From an uncultured Erythrobacter sp. (GTDB lineage: Bacteria > Pseudomonadota > Alphaproteobacteria > Sphingomonadales > Sphingomonadaceae), in NCBI GenBank assembly GCA_947498065.1, contig CANMIS010000003.1:524739-588738 (forward strand): 64,000 bases of DNA, given 5' to 3'. The position numbers and the translations under genes were made by a program. Shown in pieces: positions 24,004 through 32,514 of the stretch. The notes beneath the pieces are model-generated. The model worked only from the letters and a program-made list of their open reading frames with translations, searched no databases and had not been told where the DNA came from. The first letter of the stretch is position 1. Each line of letters opens with the position of its first letter.

Positions 24004-26880
24004 TTAAAACTCTCCCGCGACACCTGCGCGCACGCTGGTAGAGTTGCCACCTGCGTAGGTGACCCCGGCTGTGATCGCAAAATCACCTTCGAAGCGGTGC
24101 ATTAGGCCTGCAGAGAAGCCGATCTCGCCGCGGTAGGTCGCGACGTTGCTGGCATAGCTCGTCTTGCCCGCTGCGCTTGGGAAATGCGGGCTGGCTTGCG
24201 CAGCAATCGAGGCAATGCCGCGCTGTGCGTCACGGTCGATTGTGTCGGTGAGGTCGAACAGAGTGCTGACCCGCCCGCTAAGCGCATCGAACTGCGCAGT
24301 TGAGACTTGCGCGACGGCGTTTAGCGCCACCCGCACATTGTCGACCGAAGCGGCTGTGGCCACGCTCTGACGTCCTAGCGTGCCATTGGCATCGACTGTC
24401 ACCGCATCCACAGGGCCGACTTGGGCAGCGGTGGAGGCATCAATGTCGCCGATCCGCACCGAACTACCCGTCCCGCCCAGCGCAACCTGATTGGCCGCCG
24501 TCGTCACAGAGTTTGCTCCCAGCGCCGTCGAACCTGCTTGTCCGGCATTGGCGTTAAAGCCCAGCGCTGTGGAATTGACACCTGTTGCATCAGAGCGCGA
24601 GCCAAAGGCGCTGCTTTGCAAAGCGGTTGCCTGAGTTGATTGCCCGGTAGCCACCGCCAGAATGCCGCCAGCGTTCGCCCCTTGGCCAATTGCTGTCGCT
24701 GCGGTCTGCTCGGCTCGTGCCGCTGACCCAATCGCAACCGAGGCAAGACCCAGCGCGCCTGCCTGAGAGCCAATAGCGGTTGCCTGATTGGAGGCCGTTT
24801 GCGCGTTAAAGCCAATTGCGGTGGCCAGAGTATTACCCACGGTCACGCCTTGACCAATCGCGGTCGCCTGCTGACCGGTTGCGCGTGCACCGTTACCGAT
24901 GGCGGTTGCTGACAAACGCGTGGCCAGCGAATTTGCACCCAGAGCAATCGTCTGATCCGCACTCGCCTCAGAGGCCGATCCCAACGCAACTGCGCCTGCC
25001 GCATTCGCCACCGCATCCGCGCCCAGCGCAATGGCATTCGCAGCCGTCGCCTGCGCTCTGGCGGCACCGGCAAAGGTTCCTACACCGCTTGCATCCGCAT
25101 CCACGCCCACGGCGGTAGCGCCCTCAAGCTGTGCGCGGGATCGCCTGCCCACGGCCACCGCATCCAGGCCATTACTAAAGGCTCCTGCGCCAAACGCGAT
25201 TGCACCGTCTGTTGTCGTCTCAGCGCTCGCACCAAGCGCGATGGCGTCAGCCCCCGCTGCCAAGGCACCAAAGCCTTCGCCAGATTCTAAAGACCGGCCG
25301 CCAATTGCGATTGACGCAGCTCCCCGTGCGTCAGCACCATCGCCGCCAGCAAAGCTGCTTGCACCGGTAGCGTCCGCAAATTGGCCAATTGCGGTCGCCC
25401 CTTCGTCCCTCGCTTGGGCAGAGGAACCAATCGCAACGGCTGCATCGCCACCAAAAGCGAAAGCACCGGTTCCAATCGCAATTGCGTTTCTTTCCAACGC
25501 GCTTGCACTGCCGTCAGTCTCATCCGTTCCAATCGCGATTGCACCGGTGGCACTGGCAATGGCGCCCGTGCCCAAAGCAGTGGCGCGCTCGGCTGTGGCC
25601 TGGGCTGTCGCACCAATTGCCGTTGCGCCAGTGGCCGTTGCCTGTGCACCAGGGGCTACTTCTGAACCCAAGTTGCCGCCAATAGCGGTTGCGCCTGTTG
25701 CGGTGGCGGATGAGCTAAAGCCCGCTGCTAAAGACGTCCCGCCAGTTGCATCGGCTCCTGCCCCAAAGGCGGAAGCTCCATCTCCTGTAGCACTGCTGCT
25801 CAAACCGACACTTGTCGCAAATAAACCGGAAGCAGACGAGTTATCGCCGAGCGCAACGGCTCCCGAGCGTTCTGCGGCAGCGTCATGCCCGATAGCAATC
25901 GCTCCTCTTGCGGTTGTGCTTGCAGTGCGACCAATTGCAATCGAACTGTCTGACGAAGCACTGGCATTCGCGCCCAAAGCAACAGCGCCTTCGCCGGTTG
26001 CTTGCGCGCCTAAGCCGCTTTCGCCATTCTCATCGCCGCCAATGGCAATGGCTCCTGTCCCGCTGGCCTCAGAATTGTTACCAAGCGCTACTGCGGAGTC
26101 TCCGGTCGCAGCAGCCTCGCTGCCAATTGCGGTGCTTAAAAAAGAATCTGCGGAGGCCTCCTCGCCAATTGCGATAGAGCGGGATCCACCCGCTTCGGAT
26201 GCTGAGCCAAGAGCAACCGATTGATTTCCGATCGCAAAAGCGCTTTCACCAAAAGCGCTTGCAGCATCACCGCTAGCTGTCGCGCCCGAGCCGACTGCAG
26301 TCGAAATATCGCCGCTGGCTTGAGATCCGGCTCCAACAGCCGTGGTGCCAAACATGCTCGCCACGGCATCTGAACCAATGGCCGTGGAATTAATATCAGT
26401 CGCTTGCGCGCCCAAAATGTCTGCATCGCCGCCATCACCGCCGATGGCTGTTGTACCAGTTTGCGTAGCATTCGTAGCCACGCCAATTGCTGTAGACCCA
26501 GACCCAGAGGCGAGGCTGTTAACGCCGAATGCACTCGAATTAGCGCCGCTCGCATTTGCCGAAACGCCTACTGCAGTGCTTTGTACACTTGTAGCTCGGC
26601 TGATAGTGCCAATTGCCGTTGAATTTCCCCCAGTGGAAACCGAGTCTGCGCCAATCGCTGTTCCCCTGAGTGACGATGCGTCCGCGCCCACTCCGCAAGC
26701 GAGCGTGTCATCATCACCATTATCGTCGGTGGCACCGCCAGTGGTATCGACATTTGTATCGGCATCGCCATCTCCATTGGTGTCGAGCAGGCAGGTTTCC
26801 GCCTGCGCAGGTGCGGGTTGGAAAGTCAGCGCAGCCAAAGTTGCTGTGGCGGCGGTCGAAAGCAGAAGTGTCTTTTTCAT
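24004..26880 (-). CDS. Trimeric autotransporter adhesin (YadA-like)
   Basis: A 958-residue type Vc secretion protein. After a signal peptide (1 to about 27, ending PAQA) comes an Asp-rich stretch (DTNGDGDAD, residues 33-41) that resembles calcium-binding loops, between Cys30 and Cys62. Residues about 65-840 are YadA head repeats of about 14 residues (pattern AIG..A.A.G..S.A.G), broken by degenerate insertions. The C terminus has a short coiled stalk (VDNVRVALNAVAQVSTAQFD) and a four-strand membrane anchor ending in AGVAGEF with the usual final Phe. It probably mediates attachment to surfaces or cells. The start at 26880 has AGGGA upstream; a longer frame to 27186 has no export signal. Confidence 0.95.
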   Translation of the reverse strand: MKKTLLLSTAATATLAALTFQPAPAQAETCLLDTNGDGDADTNVDTTGGATDDNGDDDTLACGVGADASSLRGTAIGADSVSTGGNSTAIGTISRATSVQSTAVGVSANASGANSSAFGVNSLASGSGSTAIGVATNATQTGTTAIGGDGGDADILGAQATDINSTAIGSDAVASMFGTTAVGAGSQASGDISTAVGSGATASGDAASAFGESAFAIGNQSVALGSASEAGGSRSIAIGEEASADSFLSTAIGSEAAATGDSAVALGNNSEASGTGAIAIGGDENGESGLGAQATGEGAVALGANASASSDSSIAIGRTASTTARGAIAIGHDAAAERSGAVALGDNSSASGLFATSVGLSSSATGDGASAFGAGADATGGTSLAAGFSSSATATGATAIGGNLGSEVAPGAQATATGATAIGATAQATAERATALGTGAIASATGAIAIGTDETDGSASALERNAIAIGTGAFAFGGDAAVAIGSSAQARDEGATAIGQFADATGASSFAGGDGADARGAASIAIGGRSLESGEGFGALAAGADAIALGASAETTTDGAIAFGAGAFSNGLDAVAVGRRSRAQLEGATAVGVDADASGVGTFAGAARAQATAANAIALGADAVANAAGAVALGSASEASADQTIALGANSLATRLSATAIGNGARATGQQATAIGQGVTVGNTLATAIGFNAQTASNQATAIGSQAGALGLASVAIGSAARAEQTAATAIGQGANAGGILAVATGQSTQATALQSSAFGSRSDATGVNSTALGFNANAGQAGSTALGANSVTTAANQVALGGTGSSVRIGDIDASTAAQVGPVDAVTVDANGTLGRQSVATAASVDNVRVALNAVAQVSTAQFDALSGRVSTLFDLTDTIDRDAQRGIASIAAQASPHFPSAAGKTSYASNVATYRGEIGFSAGLMHRFEGDFAITAGVTYAGGNSTSVRAGVAGEF

Positions 26881-27050
26881 AGGTAATGTCCCTGTCTTGA
26901 TCGTGGTTTTCACATTCAAGACGAGGCACATCGCTGCCCTCAAACAGCGGCCCAATGAGGCGTGACCGATTGGAAGGGTCGTACGTTGACCAATCAGCCA
27001 CACCTCACCGGCAGGGCGCCTCGTCTTCACGACAGGTGATGACAGGCGAC

Positions 27051-27093
27051 CGTTGTAATGAGCGTTGTAAAAGCGTTGTAAAAAGCGTTGTAA
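27051..27093. repeat. Four direct CGTTGTAA repeats at about 11.5-bp spacing
   Basis: CGTTGTAA occurs at 27051, 27063, 27074 and 27086, start-to-start distances 12, 11 and 12. The spacing is near one helical turn, so all copies face the same side of DNA. They lie about 170-210 bp upstream of the adhesin start, a plausible binding array for a regulator. No regulator is identified. Confidence 0.75.
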
Positions 27094-27177
27094 TTTGCGT
27101 TTTTGGCCACTTTTTTTGCGAAAAATGGGCTTTTTTTGGGTTTTGACTCGATTTTGGCCGAATTTTCTCTGGCCAAA

Positions 27178-27233
27178 GCGAATCACTGCAACGCCGCGCG
27201 AATCACCTGGGAATTGGCGAAAATGTGATTCGC
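27178..27233. repeat. GCGAATCAC repeats (two direct, one inverted)
   Basis: GCGAATCAC is at 27178-27186 and 27198-27206, and its reverse complement GTGATTCGC at 27225-27233. The last copy abuts the left 44-bp duplication. The set could be a binding site or the end of an inserted segment. Confidence 0.6.
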
Positions 27234-27275
27234 GATGCCGTCAGGCCGGAATTTGCTCGCCCTGCCAGTCGAACA
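27232..27275. repeat. 44-bp direct repeat, left copy (duplicated end of the SDR gene)
   Basis: It matches 27957-28000 at 39 of 44 positions. Read leftward it encodes FDWQGEQIPA followed by a TGA stop, matching the SDR C terminus FDWQGEHIPA with its TAG stop. It is thus a detached 3' fragment of an SDR allele, separated from the intact gene by the membrane-protein gene. Confidence 0.85.
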
Positions 27276-27279
27276 TTCG

Positions 27280-27885
27280 CTAGTCTCTTGTCGCTTGCAC
27301 TCGCAGTTTAAAGACCACGTTCAGAGCCAGCCCCGCTGCACATACGCCGAAATATGCGAACCAAGCCACGATCCCGCCGGTCGTAGCGAACGCCACGGGG
27401 ACAAAGATCGCTGCCAGAGAAACGGTGAACACTGCCCAAATAAAGACCCTGAGCCATGAGCGTTTCTGGAAATGCGCGACGATGGCGCGTTTTAGACCGT
27501 TTGCCGGTGCTGAAGGTTCTCGACCAGCCGTAAGCTCCAACGGCGTATTTTGCAGCTGGTATGATAGCCGGACGATTGCAGCCATCACCGCAATTATAAG
27601 GCCCCACCCAGTGACTCCCTGAAGCAACCCATAAAGCCGGGTGGGAAGGTAAGTTTGCACCACCGCGAATATCACGGCCCATGCCAACAGCACAGCGAAG
27701 GATACTGTCCAGAATTTGATGTGCCTTCGCCAATAGGCTGCACGGAAGAGCCGCAAAGCTTCAATCTGCTCGGCTTCGGAGAAAAAATATCCTTCCGACC
27801 ATCCGTGACGTCTGAACAGGTGACCGTTTTCGACTGGTTCAAAACGCCGCTTTAACTGCCATTTCTCAAGCAAATATATGATCAT
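27280..27885 (-). CDS. Membrane protein of unknown function
   Basis: A 201-residue protein with four likely membrane segments, at about residues 58-79, 86-105, 147-166 and 172-191. It has a basic cytoplasmic N terminus (EKWQLKRRFEPVENG). I do not recognise the family. It lies wholly between two 44-bp copies of the SDR gene end (27232-27275 and 27957-28000), so it may have arrived as a small insertion. The ATG at 27885 has only a weak ribosome site. Confidence 0.7.
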   Translation of the reverse strand: MIIYLLEKWQLKRRFEPVENGHLFRRHGWSEGYFFSEAEQIEALRLFRAAYWRRHIKFWTVSFAVLLAWAVIFAVVQTYLPTRLYGLLQGVTGWGLIIAVMAAIVRLSYQLQNTPLELTAGREPSAPANGLKRAIVAHFQKRSWLRVFIWAVFTVSLAAIFVPVAFATTGGIVAWFAYFGVCAAGLALNVVFKLRVQATRD

Positions 27886-27956
27886 GGCACACGTTTACAG
27901 GATCGTGATCGCGTCGGCTAGTTTGTGTGGTGCGTGAGCTGATACGGATAGAGTTT

Positions 27957-28000
27957 GCGACGCCGCTAGGCCGGGATGTGCTCGCCCTGCCAGTCGAACA
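27957..28000. repeat. 44-bp direct repeat, right copy (end of the intact SDR gene)
   Basis: This copy contains the last codons and stop (27966-27968) of the intact SDR gene plus 9 bp beyond. The five differences from the left copy include two in or near the stop codon. The arrangement is like integration of an element at the 3' end of a gene with the end restored. Confidence 0.85.
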
Positions 28001-28724
28001 CCTTGCCGCTGTCGGACGCATCCAGGCCGCCGAGCACACCGAGCAGGTGCGCAGCGGATTTGGCTGGGGTGAACAATTGGCCCTCGGGTAGGCCCTTTTG
28101 GAACGGCTGCGACAGAGCGCTGTCGACGGTGCCGGGGTGCAGGCCGACGATTATGCTGTCCTTATGCGTGCGGGCCATTTCCAGTGCGAAGTTCTTCAGC
28201 AGCATATTCAGCGCGGCTTTTGAGGCGCCGTAGCTGTGCCAGCCGCCCAGCCCGTTGTCCGAGATTGAGCCGACGCGGGCCGATAGAGCCGCGAACACGC
28301 CCCGCCCCTCGCGGGGGAGCAGCGGCAACATGTGCTTTGCGATCATCGCCGGGCCGATGGTGTTGAGCGCCAGCACCTCCGCCATCGTGGCCGGATCGAG
28401 GCGTTTGTAGGTCCGCTCTGGCCCGCGCCCATCGGCCAAGGTCAGCACGCCGGTGGCGATGATGATCATTTGCGGCAGAGTGTCCTGCATGATGCTGGCG
28501 GCGTGGGCGATGCTGGCCTCGTCCTGAAGGTCAAAGGCAAAGGGGATGATGCCCTCGCCCGCAGGCTCTTTGCCGGCGCGCGATCCGGCGTAGATCCGCT
28601 GTGTGCCGCCTTGCGCCAGCGCCTCGCACAGAGCGCGGCCGATGCCTCCGCTTGCGCCGAAGACGGCGGCAGTGGCTGGCCAAGGGGCGGAGCCATCCGA
28701 ATTGCTGTGTCCTACATCGCTCAT
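27966..28724 (-). CDS. SDR family oxidoreductase
   Basis: A 252-residue short-chain dehydrogenase. The cofactor motif is AAVFGASGGIGRALCEALA near the N terminus, and the catalytic Tyr-Lys pair is WHSYGASKAALN. It fits the C-factor/CsgA-like SDR group with NAD(P) and an unknown carbonyl substrate. The start at 28724 (MSDVGHSNSDG) places the Rossmann motif about 20 residues in; a frame open to 28853 adds a leader unlike the family. Its 3' end is duplicated at 27232. Confidence 0.88.
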   Translation of the reverse strand: MSDVGHSNSDGSAPWPATAAVFGASGGIGRALCEALAQGGTQRIYAGSRAGKEPAGEGIIPFAFDLQDEASIAHAASIMQDTLPQMIIIATGVLTLADGRGPERTYKRLDPATMAEVLALNTIGPAMIAKHMLPLLPREGRGVFAALSARVGSISDNGLGGWHSYGASKAALNMLLKNFALEMARTHKDSIIVGLHPGTVDSALSQPFQKGLPEGQLFTPAKSAAHLLGVLGGLDASDSGKVFDWQGEHIPA

Positions 28725-29011
28725 GCGAGGTAAAAGGCGGCAATGGCGTGTAAGTTCCGCATATCCCGCAATTGCTTGATCGGATTTCTCGATCAATCGG
28801 GCGGTTTTGATCGATTGATTTTCGTTGCTAGGACTGTGTTCCAGGCGTTCCAAGCGTGGCTTACGCGCGACGAAGCGTTGATGGCGTGGGCGGTGACCGG
28901 GCGCCGTGAACGTTACTCAACAATTGTGGCCATACTCGCAACACTCCGCGTCTTGCCCTCGCGCGCCAAGGCGCTAGATAGGTGTCACAAGGCAATGGGA
29001 TCAGATTTGTA
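28725..29011. promoter_or_regulatory. Divergent SDR/sdhB intergenic region
   Basis: About 290 bp with no credible gene, expected to contain the sdhB promoter. I see no clear operator or hairpin. Confidence 0.4.
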
Positions 29012-29791
29012 ATGGCGACTTTCACGCTTCCTAAGAACTCAAAGATCAGCAAGCAAGGCAAAGTGCACAAGGCCGATGGCGGACGTGCGAAGTCGTTCAA
29101 GATCTATCGCTATGATCCCGATAGCGGCGACAACCCGCGCTATGACAAGTTTGAGATCGATCTCGACAATTGCGGCCCGATGGTGCTCGACGCGCTGTTC
29201 AAGATCAAGAACGAGGTTGATCCCACCCTCACCTTCCGCCGCTCTTGCCGCGAGGGGATCTGCGGATCCTGCGCAATGAACATGAATGGCAAGAATGGGC
29301 TGGCGTGCACGACCGCGATTGAAGACCTGAAGGGTGAGGTTCGCATCACCCCTCTGCCGCATATGGATGTGATCAAGGACTTGGTGCCGGACTTCACGCA
29401 CTTCTACGCGCAATATGCGTCCATTCGCCCATGGCTTCAGACGGTTACGCCGACGCCATCGGGCAAAGAGCGGCTGCAAACGCCGGAGCAGCGCGAGCAA
29501 TTGGACGGGCTTTATGAGTGCATTCTGTGCGCTTGCTGTTCGACCAGCTGCCCGAGCTATTGGTGGAATTCGGACAAGTTCCTGGGCCCTGCGATCCTGC
29601 TTCAGGCGTATCGCTGGCTCGCGGATAGCCGCGATGAGATGACCGGTGAGCGGCTTGATCAGTTGGAGGATCCCTTCCGCCTGTATCGCTGTCACACGAT
29701 CATGAACTGCGCCAATGTCTGCCCGAAAGGCCTCTCGCCAGCGAAGGCTATCGCAGAGACCAAGAAGATGATGGCAGAGCGCGAAATCTGA
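29012..29791 (+). CDS. sdhB: Succinate dehydrogenase iron-sulfur subunit
   Basis: A 259-residue SdhB, which carries electrons from the flavoprotein to ubiquinone in complex II on the inner membrane face. The [2Fe-2S] ligands are in [16 protein letters not shown] and the following Cys. The [4Fe-4S] and [3Fe-4S] ligands are in [13 protein letters not shown] and [14 protein letters not shown]. sdhC, sdhD and sdhA are not in the window, so sdhB is separated from them here. The thioesterase and zapE follow closely. The ATG at 29012 gives the conserved N terminus; an upstream in-frame start at 28982 is less likely. Confidence 0.97.
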   Translation: MATFTLPKNSKISKQGKVHKADGGRAKSFKIYRYDPDSGDNPRYDKFEIDLDNCGPMVLDALFKIKNEVDPTLTFRRSCREGICGSCAMNMNGKNGLACTTAIEDLKGEVRITPLPHMDVIKDLVPDFTHFYAQYASIRPWLQTVTPTPSGKERLQTPEQREQLDGLYECILCACCSTSCPSYWWNSDKFLGPAILLQAYRWLADSRDEMTGERLDQLEDPFRLYRCHTIMNCANVCPKGLSPAKAIAETKKMMAEREI

Positions 29792-29795
29792 TCCG

Positions 29796-30254
29796 GTGAC
29801 GTTAGACGACGAGGTATTCGAGCATACCCCCGATCCTGACAATCCGGGTTGGAATCATTGGAATCTGAAAGACCAGACGCTGTTCAATGGCGCGGTGATG
29901 GGAAAGCTCATCACGCGGCCAGAGGGGGAGAAATGCCGGCTGCGCATGTTCCCAGAGCGGCGGCATGAGAACCTGCAGGGCATCATCCACGGCGCGGTAA
30001 CGCTCAGCCTGATCGATATCTCGATGTTCACGACTATGCATGTGGTGGGCAGCGGGAATGCCGGTCCCTCGGTAACGCTGGAGCTTTCGACGCAGTTCGT
30101 GGGCGGCGGTGATCCAAAACGGCCGCTCGATGCGGTGACAGAGATCGTGCGCGAGACGGGACGCATGCTGTTCCTGCGCGGACAAGTGGTGCAGGACGAC
30201 GATGTGGTCGCGAGCTATTCCGGCATTGTGCGCAAGATGAAGCCGCGCGCATGA
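29796..30254 (+). CDS. PaaI family thioesterase
   Basis: A 152-residue hot-dog thioesterase expected to hydrolyse acyl-CoA or aryl-CoA. The family motif is visible as ENLQGIIHGAVTLSLIDIS, and a VTLELSTQFVGGG strand follows. It starts with GTG at 29796, only 4 bp after sdhB, so it is probably co-transcribed. The substrate is unknown. Confidence 0.88.
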   Translation: MTLDDEVFEHTPDPDNPGWNHWNLKDQTLFNGAVMGKLITRPEGEKCRLRMFPERRHENLQGIIHGAVTLSLIDISMFTTMHVVGSGNAGPSVTLELSTQFVGGGDPKRPLDAVTEIVRETGRMLFLRGQVVQDDDVVASYSGIVRKMKPRA

Positions 30255-30273
30255 GCAGCGCTGAGTAAAGCCG

Positions 30274-31380
30274 ATGCTGGCGCGTTACGAACGACTGATT
30301 GCCAATGGTGAGCTTAGGCCTGACCCAGATCAGAGGCGCGCTGCGGAGCGGCTTGATCGGTTGCAGAAGGACTTAGAGGCGGAGACCTCTGGCGGGCTAC
30401 TGTCGCAACTGTTCGGCGCGAAGAAGGTCCGCCCGCAAGGCGTCTACATGTTTGGCGGAGTTGGCCGGGGCAAGTCGATGCTGATGGACCTGTTCCATGA
30501 ACGCCTTTCGATAAAAGAGAAGCGGCGCGTCCACTTCCATGCCTTTATGCAAGAGGTGCACGCGGAGCTGAGAGAAGCGCGCAAGACCGAGAGCGGTGAT
30601 CCCATTCCGGTGGCAGCAGAGCGGCTTGCTGGCCATTTGCGCTGTCTCGCCTTTGACGAGATGGTGGTGAACAACTCTGCCGATGCGATGATCATGAGCC
30701 GCCTGTTCGCGCGGATCATCAACACTCATAATGTGGCGATTGTTACGACCTCAAACCGCCCTCCCCAGGATCTCTACACGGATGGTCTCAACCGAGAGCA
30801 CTTCCTGCCGTTCATCGACTTGATTGAGGCAGAGCTCGACGTGGTCAGCCTCAATGGCCCGACCGACTACCGGCTCGACCGGATTGGCGATCTTAAGACC
30901 TGGCACACGCCGATTGGCGATGCCGCCACTGATGCGGTGCGAGAGGTGTTCTTCCGCATGACCGACTTTGCGCCGGAGGATGCCGAGCACGTGCCTTCGC
31001 AAGAGCTGGAGGTGGGCGGCAAGCGCACCATGCACGTGCCTAAGTCTTTGAAAGGCGTTGGCGTGTTCAGTTTCAAGCGGCTTTGTGCAGAAGCGCGCGG
31101 CGCTCCAGACTACCTCGCGATTGCGCGCTATTTCCACACTGTGATTATCGTCGGCATCCCGCAAATGGGCCCGGAAATGCGCAACGAAGCGGCGCGGTTT
31201 GTGACCCTGATCGATGCTCTTTACGAGCACAAGGTGAAGCTGTTCGCGACCGCCGCAAGCGCCCCAGACGCGCTCTATCAGGCCGGTGATGGCAGCTTTG
31301 AGTTTGAGCGCACAGCGAGCCGTCTGCAAGAAATGCAGAGCGATGAGTACCTAGCGCTGGGACATGGGGCCGAGACCTAA
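30274..31380 (+). CDS. zapE: AFG1/ZapE-like ATPase
   Basis: A 368-residue P-loop ATPase. Walker A is MFGGVGRGKSMLMD and Walker B is RCLAFDEMVV, where many relatives have FDEF. The C-terminal SFKRLCAEARGAPDYL and ALYEHKVKLFATAAS are conserved in the family. In E. coli ZapE binds FtsZ at the division ring. The gene follows sdhB and a thioesterase, a placement I know from other alphaproteobacteria. It converges on the RpfF-like gene with 8 bp between stops. Confidence 0.93.
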   Translation: MLARYERLIANGELRPDPDQRRAAERLDRLQKDLEAETSGGLLSQLFGAKKVRPQGVYMFGGVGRGKSMLMDLFHERLSIKEKRRVHFHAFMQEVHAELREARKTESGDPIPVAAERLAGHLRCLAFDEMVVNNSADAMIMSRLFARIINTHNVAIVTTSNRPPQDLYTDGLNREHFLPFIDLIEAELDVVSLNGPTDYRLDRIGDLKTWHTPIGDAATDAVREVFFRMTDFAPEDAEHVPSQELEVGGKRTMHVPKSLKGVGVFSFKRLCAEARGAPDYLAIARYFHTVIIVGIPQMGPEMRNEAARFVTLIDALYEHKVKLFATAASAPDALYQAGDGSFEFERTASRLQEMQSDEYLALGHGAET

Positions 31381-31388
31381 CGAGACGT

Positions 31389-32312
31389 CTATGCGGCGGC
31401 GATGCGCTCTGCGAGACGCTCTTGTGCCGTGGTCAGCCGGTTCATCACCTTGAGGTCCTGCTCACGCAGCTCAAGCGCCGTATCCGCCCACAGCTCCGTA
31501 ATGCGGTTCAGTTCGGAAAGCTGAAGGTTCCAAACCTCTTTCGTCGCTCGGCGAGAACCCACCAGTCCAGCATGGCGGCGCTCCGACTTCTTGATGAAAT
31601 CGCGCGTCGCATTCACCCCATCGCCCGGTTCAGCCAGTTGATGGACAATGCCCATCTCATACATTTGCTCAGCCGTGTAGGTCTCGTTCGACATGATCAG
31701 GCGTTCTGCCATTGAGCTGCCGATTTTGCGTGACAGCAATGCGTGTGCGCCCATGCCTGGGAACAGGCCAAACATCACCTCTGGCAGGCCAAATGTCGCG
31801 GTTCTTTCCGCGATGATATAGTCGAACGATAGCAGCGCCTCGAACCCGCCACCGAGCGCAGCGCCTTGCACCATACCGATGGTCAGCATTGGTATGTCGA
31901 GCGCTTCTATATTGCGATGAAGGATCGCGCAGCAACGATGGCCGTAGTTAACCAAGCCATCGCGATCACGCTCTCGGATCAGTCTTTGGAAAAGCGCAAG
32001 ATCCCCGCCGAAGCAAAAGACATCAGACGCACGGCTCCCCAACACGAGGTACCGCAAGGGCACTTTGTCAGGGCCGAAGCCCCGCGCAATTTGACGCTGC
32101 CATTCTTCAAAATTGTCCAGCATCTCCCGCGTAAAGCTAGGCCGATCTGCCGGGTTCATATAGCTCCACAGCGTGCTCGACGTATCGTCGTACATCACGT
32201 CTATTTCACTGAGTTTAAATAACTCTTCCGGAATTGATGCATGCAATGCGCTTTCCGCGAACAACTCTTCGTCGTCCGTGAAAGGGATTGCTTTGCTTGC
32301 CCCGCTATCCAT
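31389..32312 (-). CDS. rpfF: RpfF-like crotonase (putative DSF signal synthase)
   Basis: A 307-residue crotonase-fold protein. The RpfF hallmarks are CFGGDLALFQRLIRERDRDG, VQGAALGGGFEALLS and GLPEVMFGLFPGMGAHAL; the two glutamates (GGGFE and GLPE) match the catalytic pair of Xanthomonas RpfF. RpfF makes cis-2-unsaturated fatty acid (DSF) signals from 3-hydroxyacyl-ACP. The cognate sensor genes rpfC/rpfG are not in the window. The gene lies next to the EPS locus, and DSF often controls EPS, but that link is inference. A plain enoyl-CoA hydratase is less likely because the N terminus and GGDLALF region fit RpfF. Confidence 0.83.
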   Translation of the reverse strand: MDSGASKAIPFTDDEELFAESALHASIPEELFKLSEIDVMYDDTSSTLWSYMNPADRPSFTREMLDNFEEWQRQIARGFGPDKVPLRYLVLGSRASDVFCFGGDLALFQRLIRERDRDGLVNYGHRCCAILHRNIEALDIPMLTIGMVQGAALGGGFEALLSFDYIIAERTATFGLPEVMFGLFPGMGAHALLSRKIGSSMAERLIMSNETYTAEQMYEMGIVHQLAEPGDGVNATRDFIKKSERRHAGLVGSRRATKEVWNLQLSELNRITELWADTALELREQDLKVMNRLTTAQERLAERIAAA

Positions 32313-32514
32313 TCTCGAAATGCTCCAAATACCACCATGGCGAAGCTTCGATCTTGTATTCGCCCCGTTGAGCTGGATCGTCGATTTACTTCGATATGAA
32401 GCGATCTAGGCACGGCCAATGTTTAAGTGCAAATACTAATTCATGATCGCAACAAGTGTTTACGTCTCAGTTTGGGGCACCGCATGGTTAACAGGACCCT
32501 TTTGTTAGTCGTCG

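Larger units (their letters stand above)
26881..27279. promoter_or_regulatory. Gene-free region upstream of the adhesin with repeat sets
   Basis: About 400 bp without a gene. It holds the adhesin leader, four CGTTGTAA repeats at 27051-27093, T-rich tracts around 27109-27140, three copies of GCGAATCAC (one inverted) at 27178-27233, and a partial copy of the SDR gene end at 27232-27275. Confidence 0.6.

Noticed and set aside
25031..26224. Long plus-strand reading frame (397 codons) opposite the adhesin
   Set aside because: It mirrors the codon pattern of the repeat-rich adhesin, has Pro/Ala-only composition and no ribosome site.
24100..26700. Possible CRISPR or tandem-repeat array
   Set aside because: The periodicity is about 42 bp and in frame, caused by the 14-residue YadA head repeats; there are no unique spacers.
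26882..27186. Extended adhesin N terminus (about 100 more residues)
   Set aside because: It would bury the signal peptide and run through the upstream repeats; the start at 26880 has a ribosome site.
31389..32312. Ordinary enoyl-CoA hydratase
   Set aside because: The GGDLALF and LPEVMFGLFPGMGA segments and the long N terminus fit RpfF better than housekeeping crotonases.
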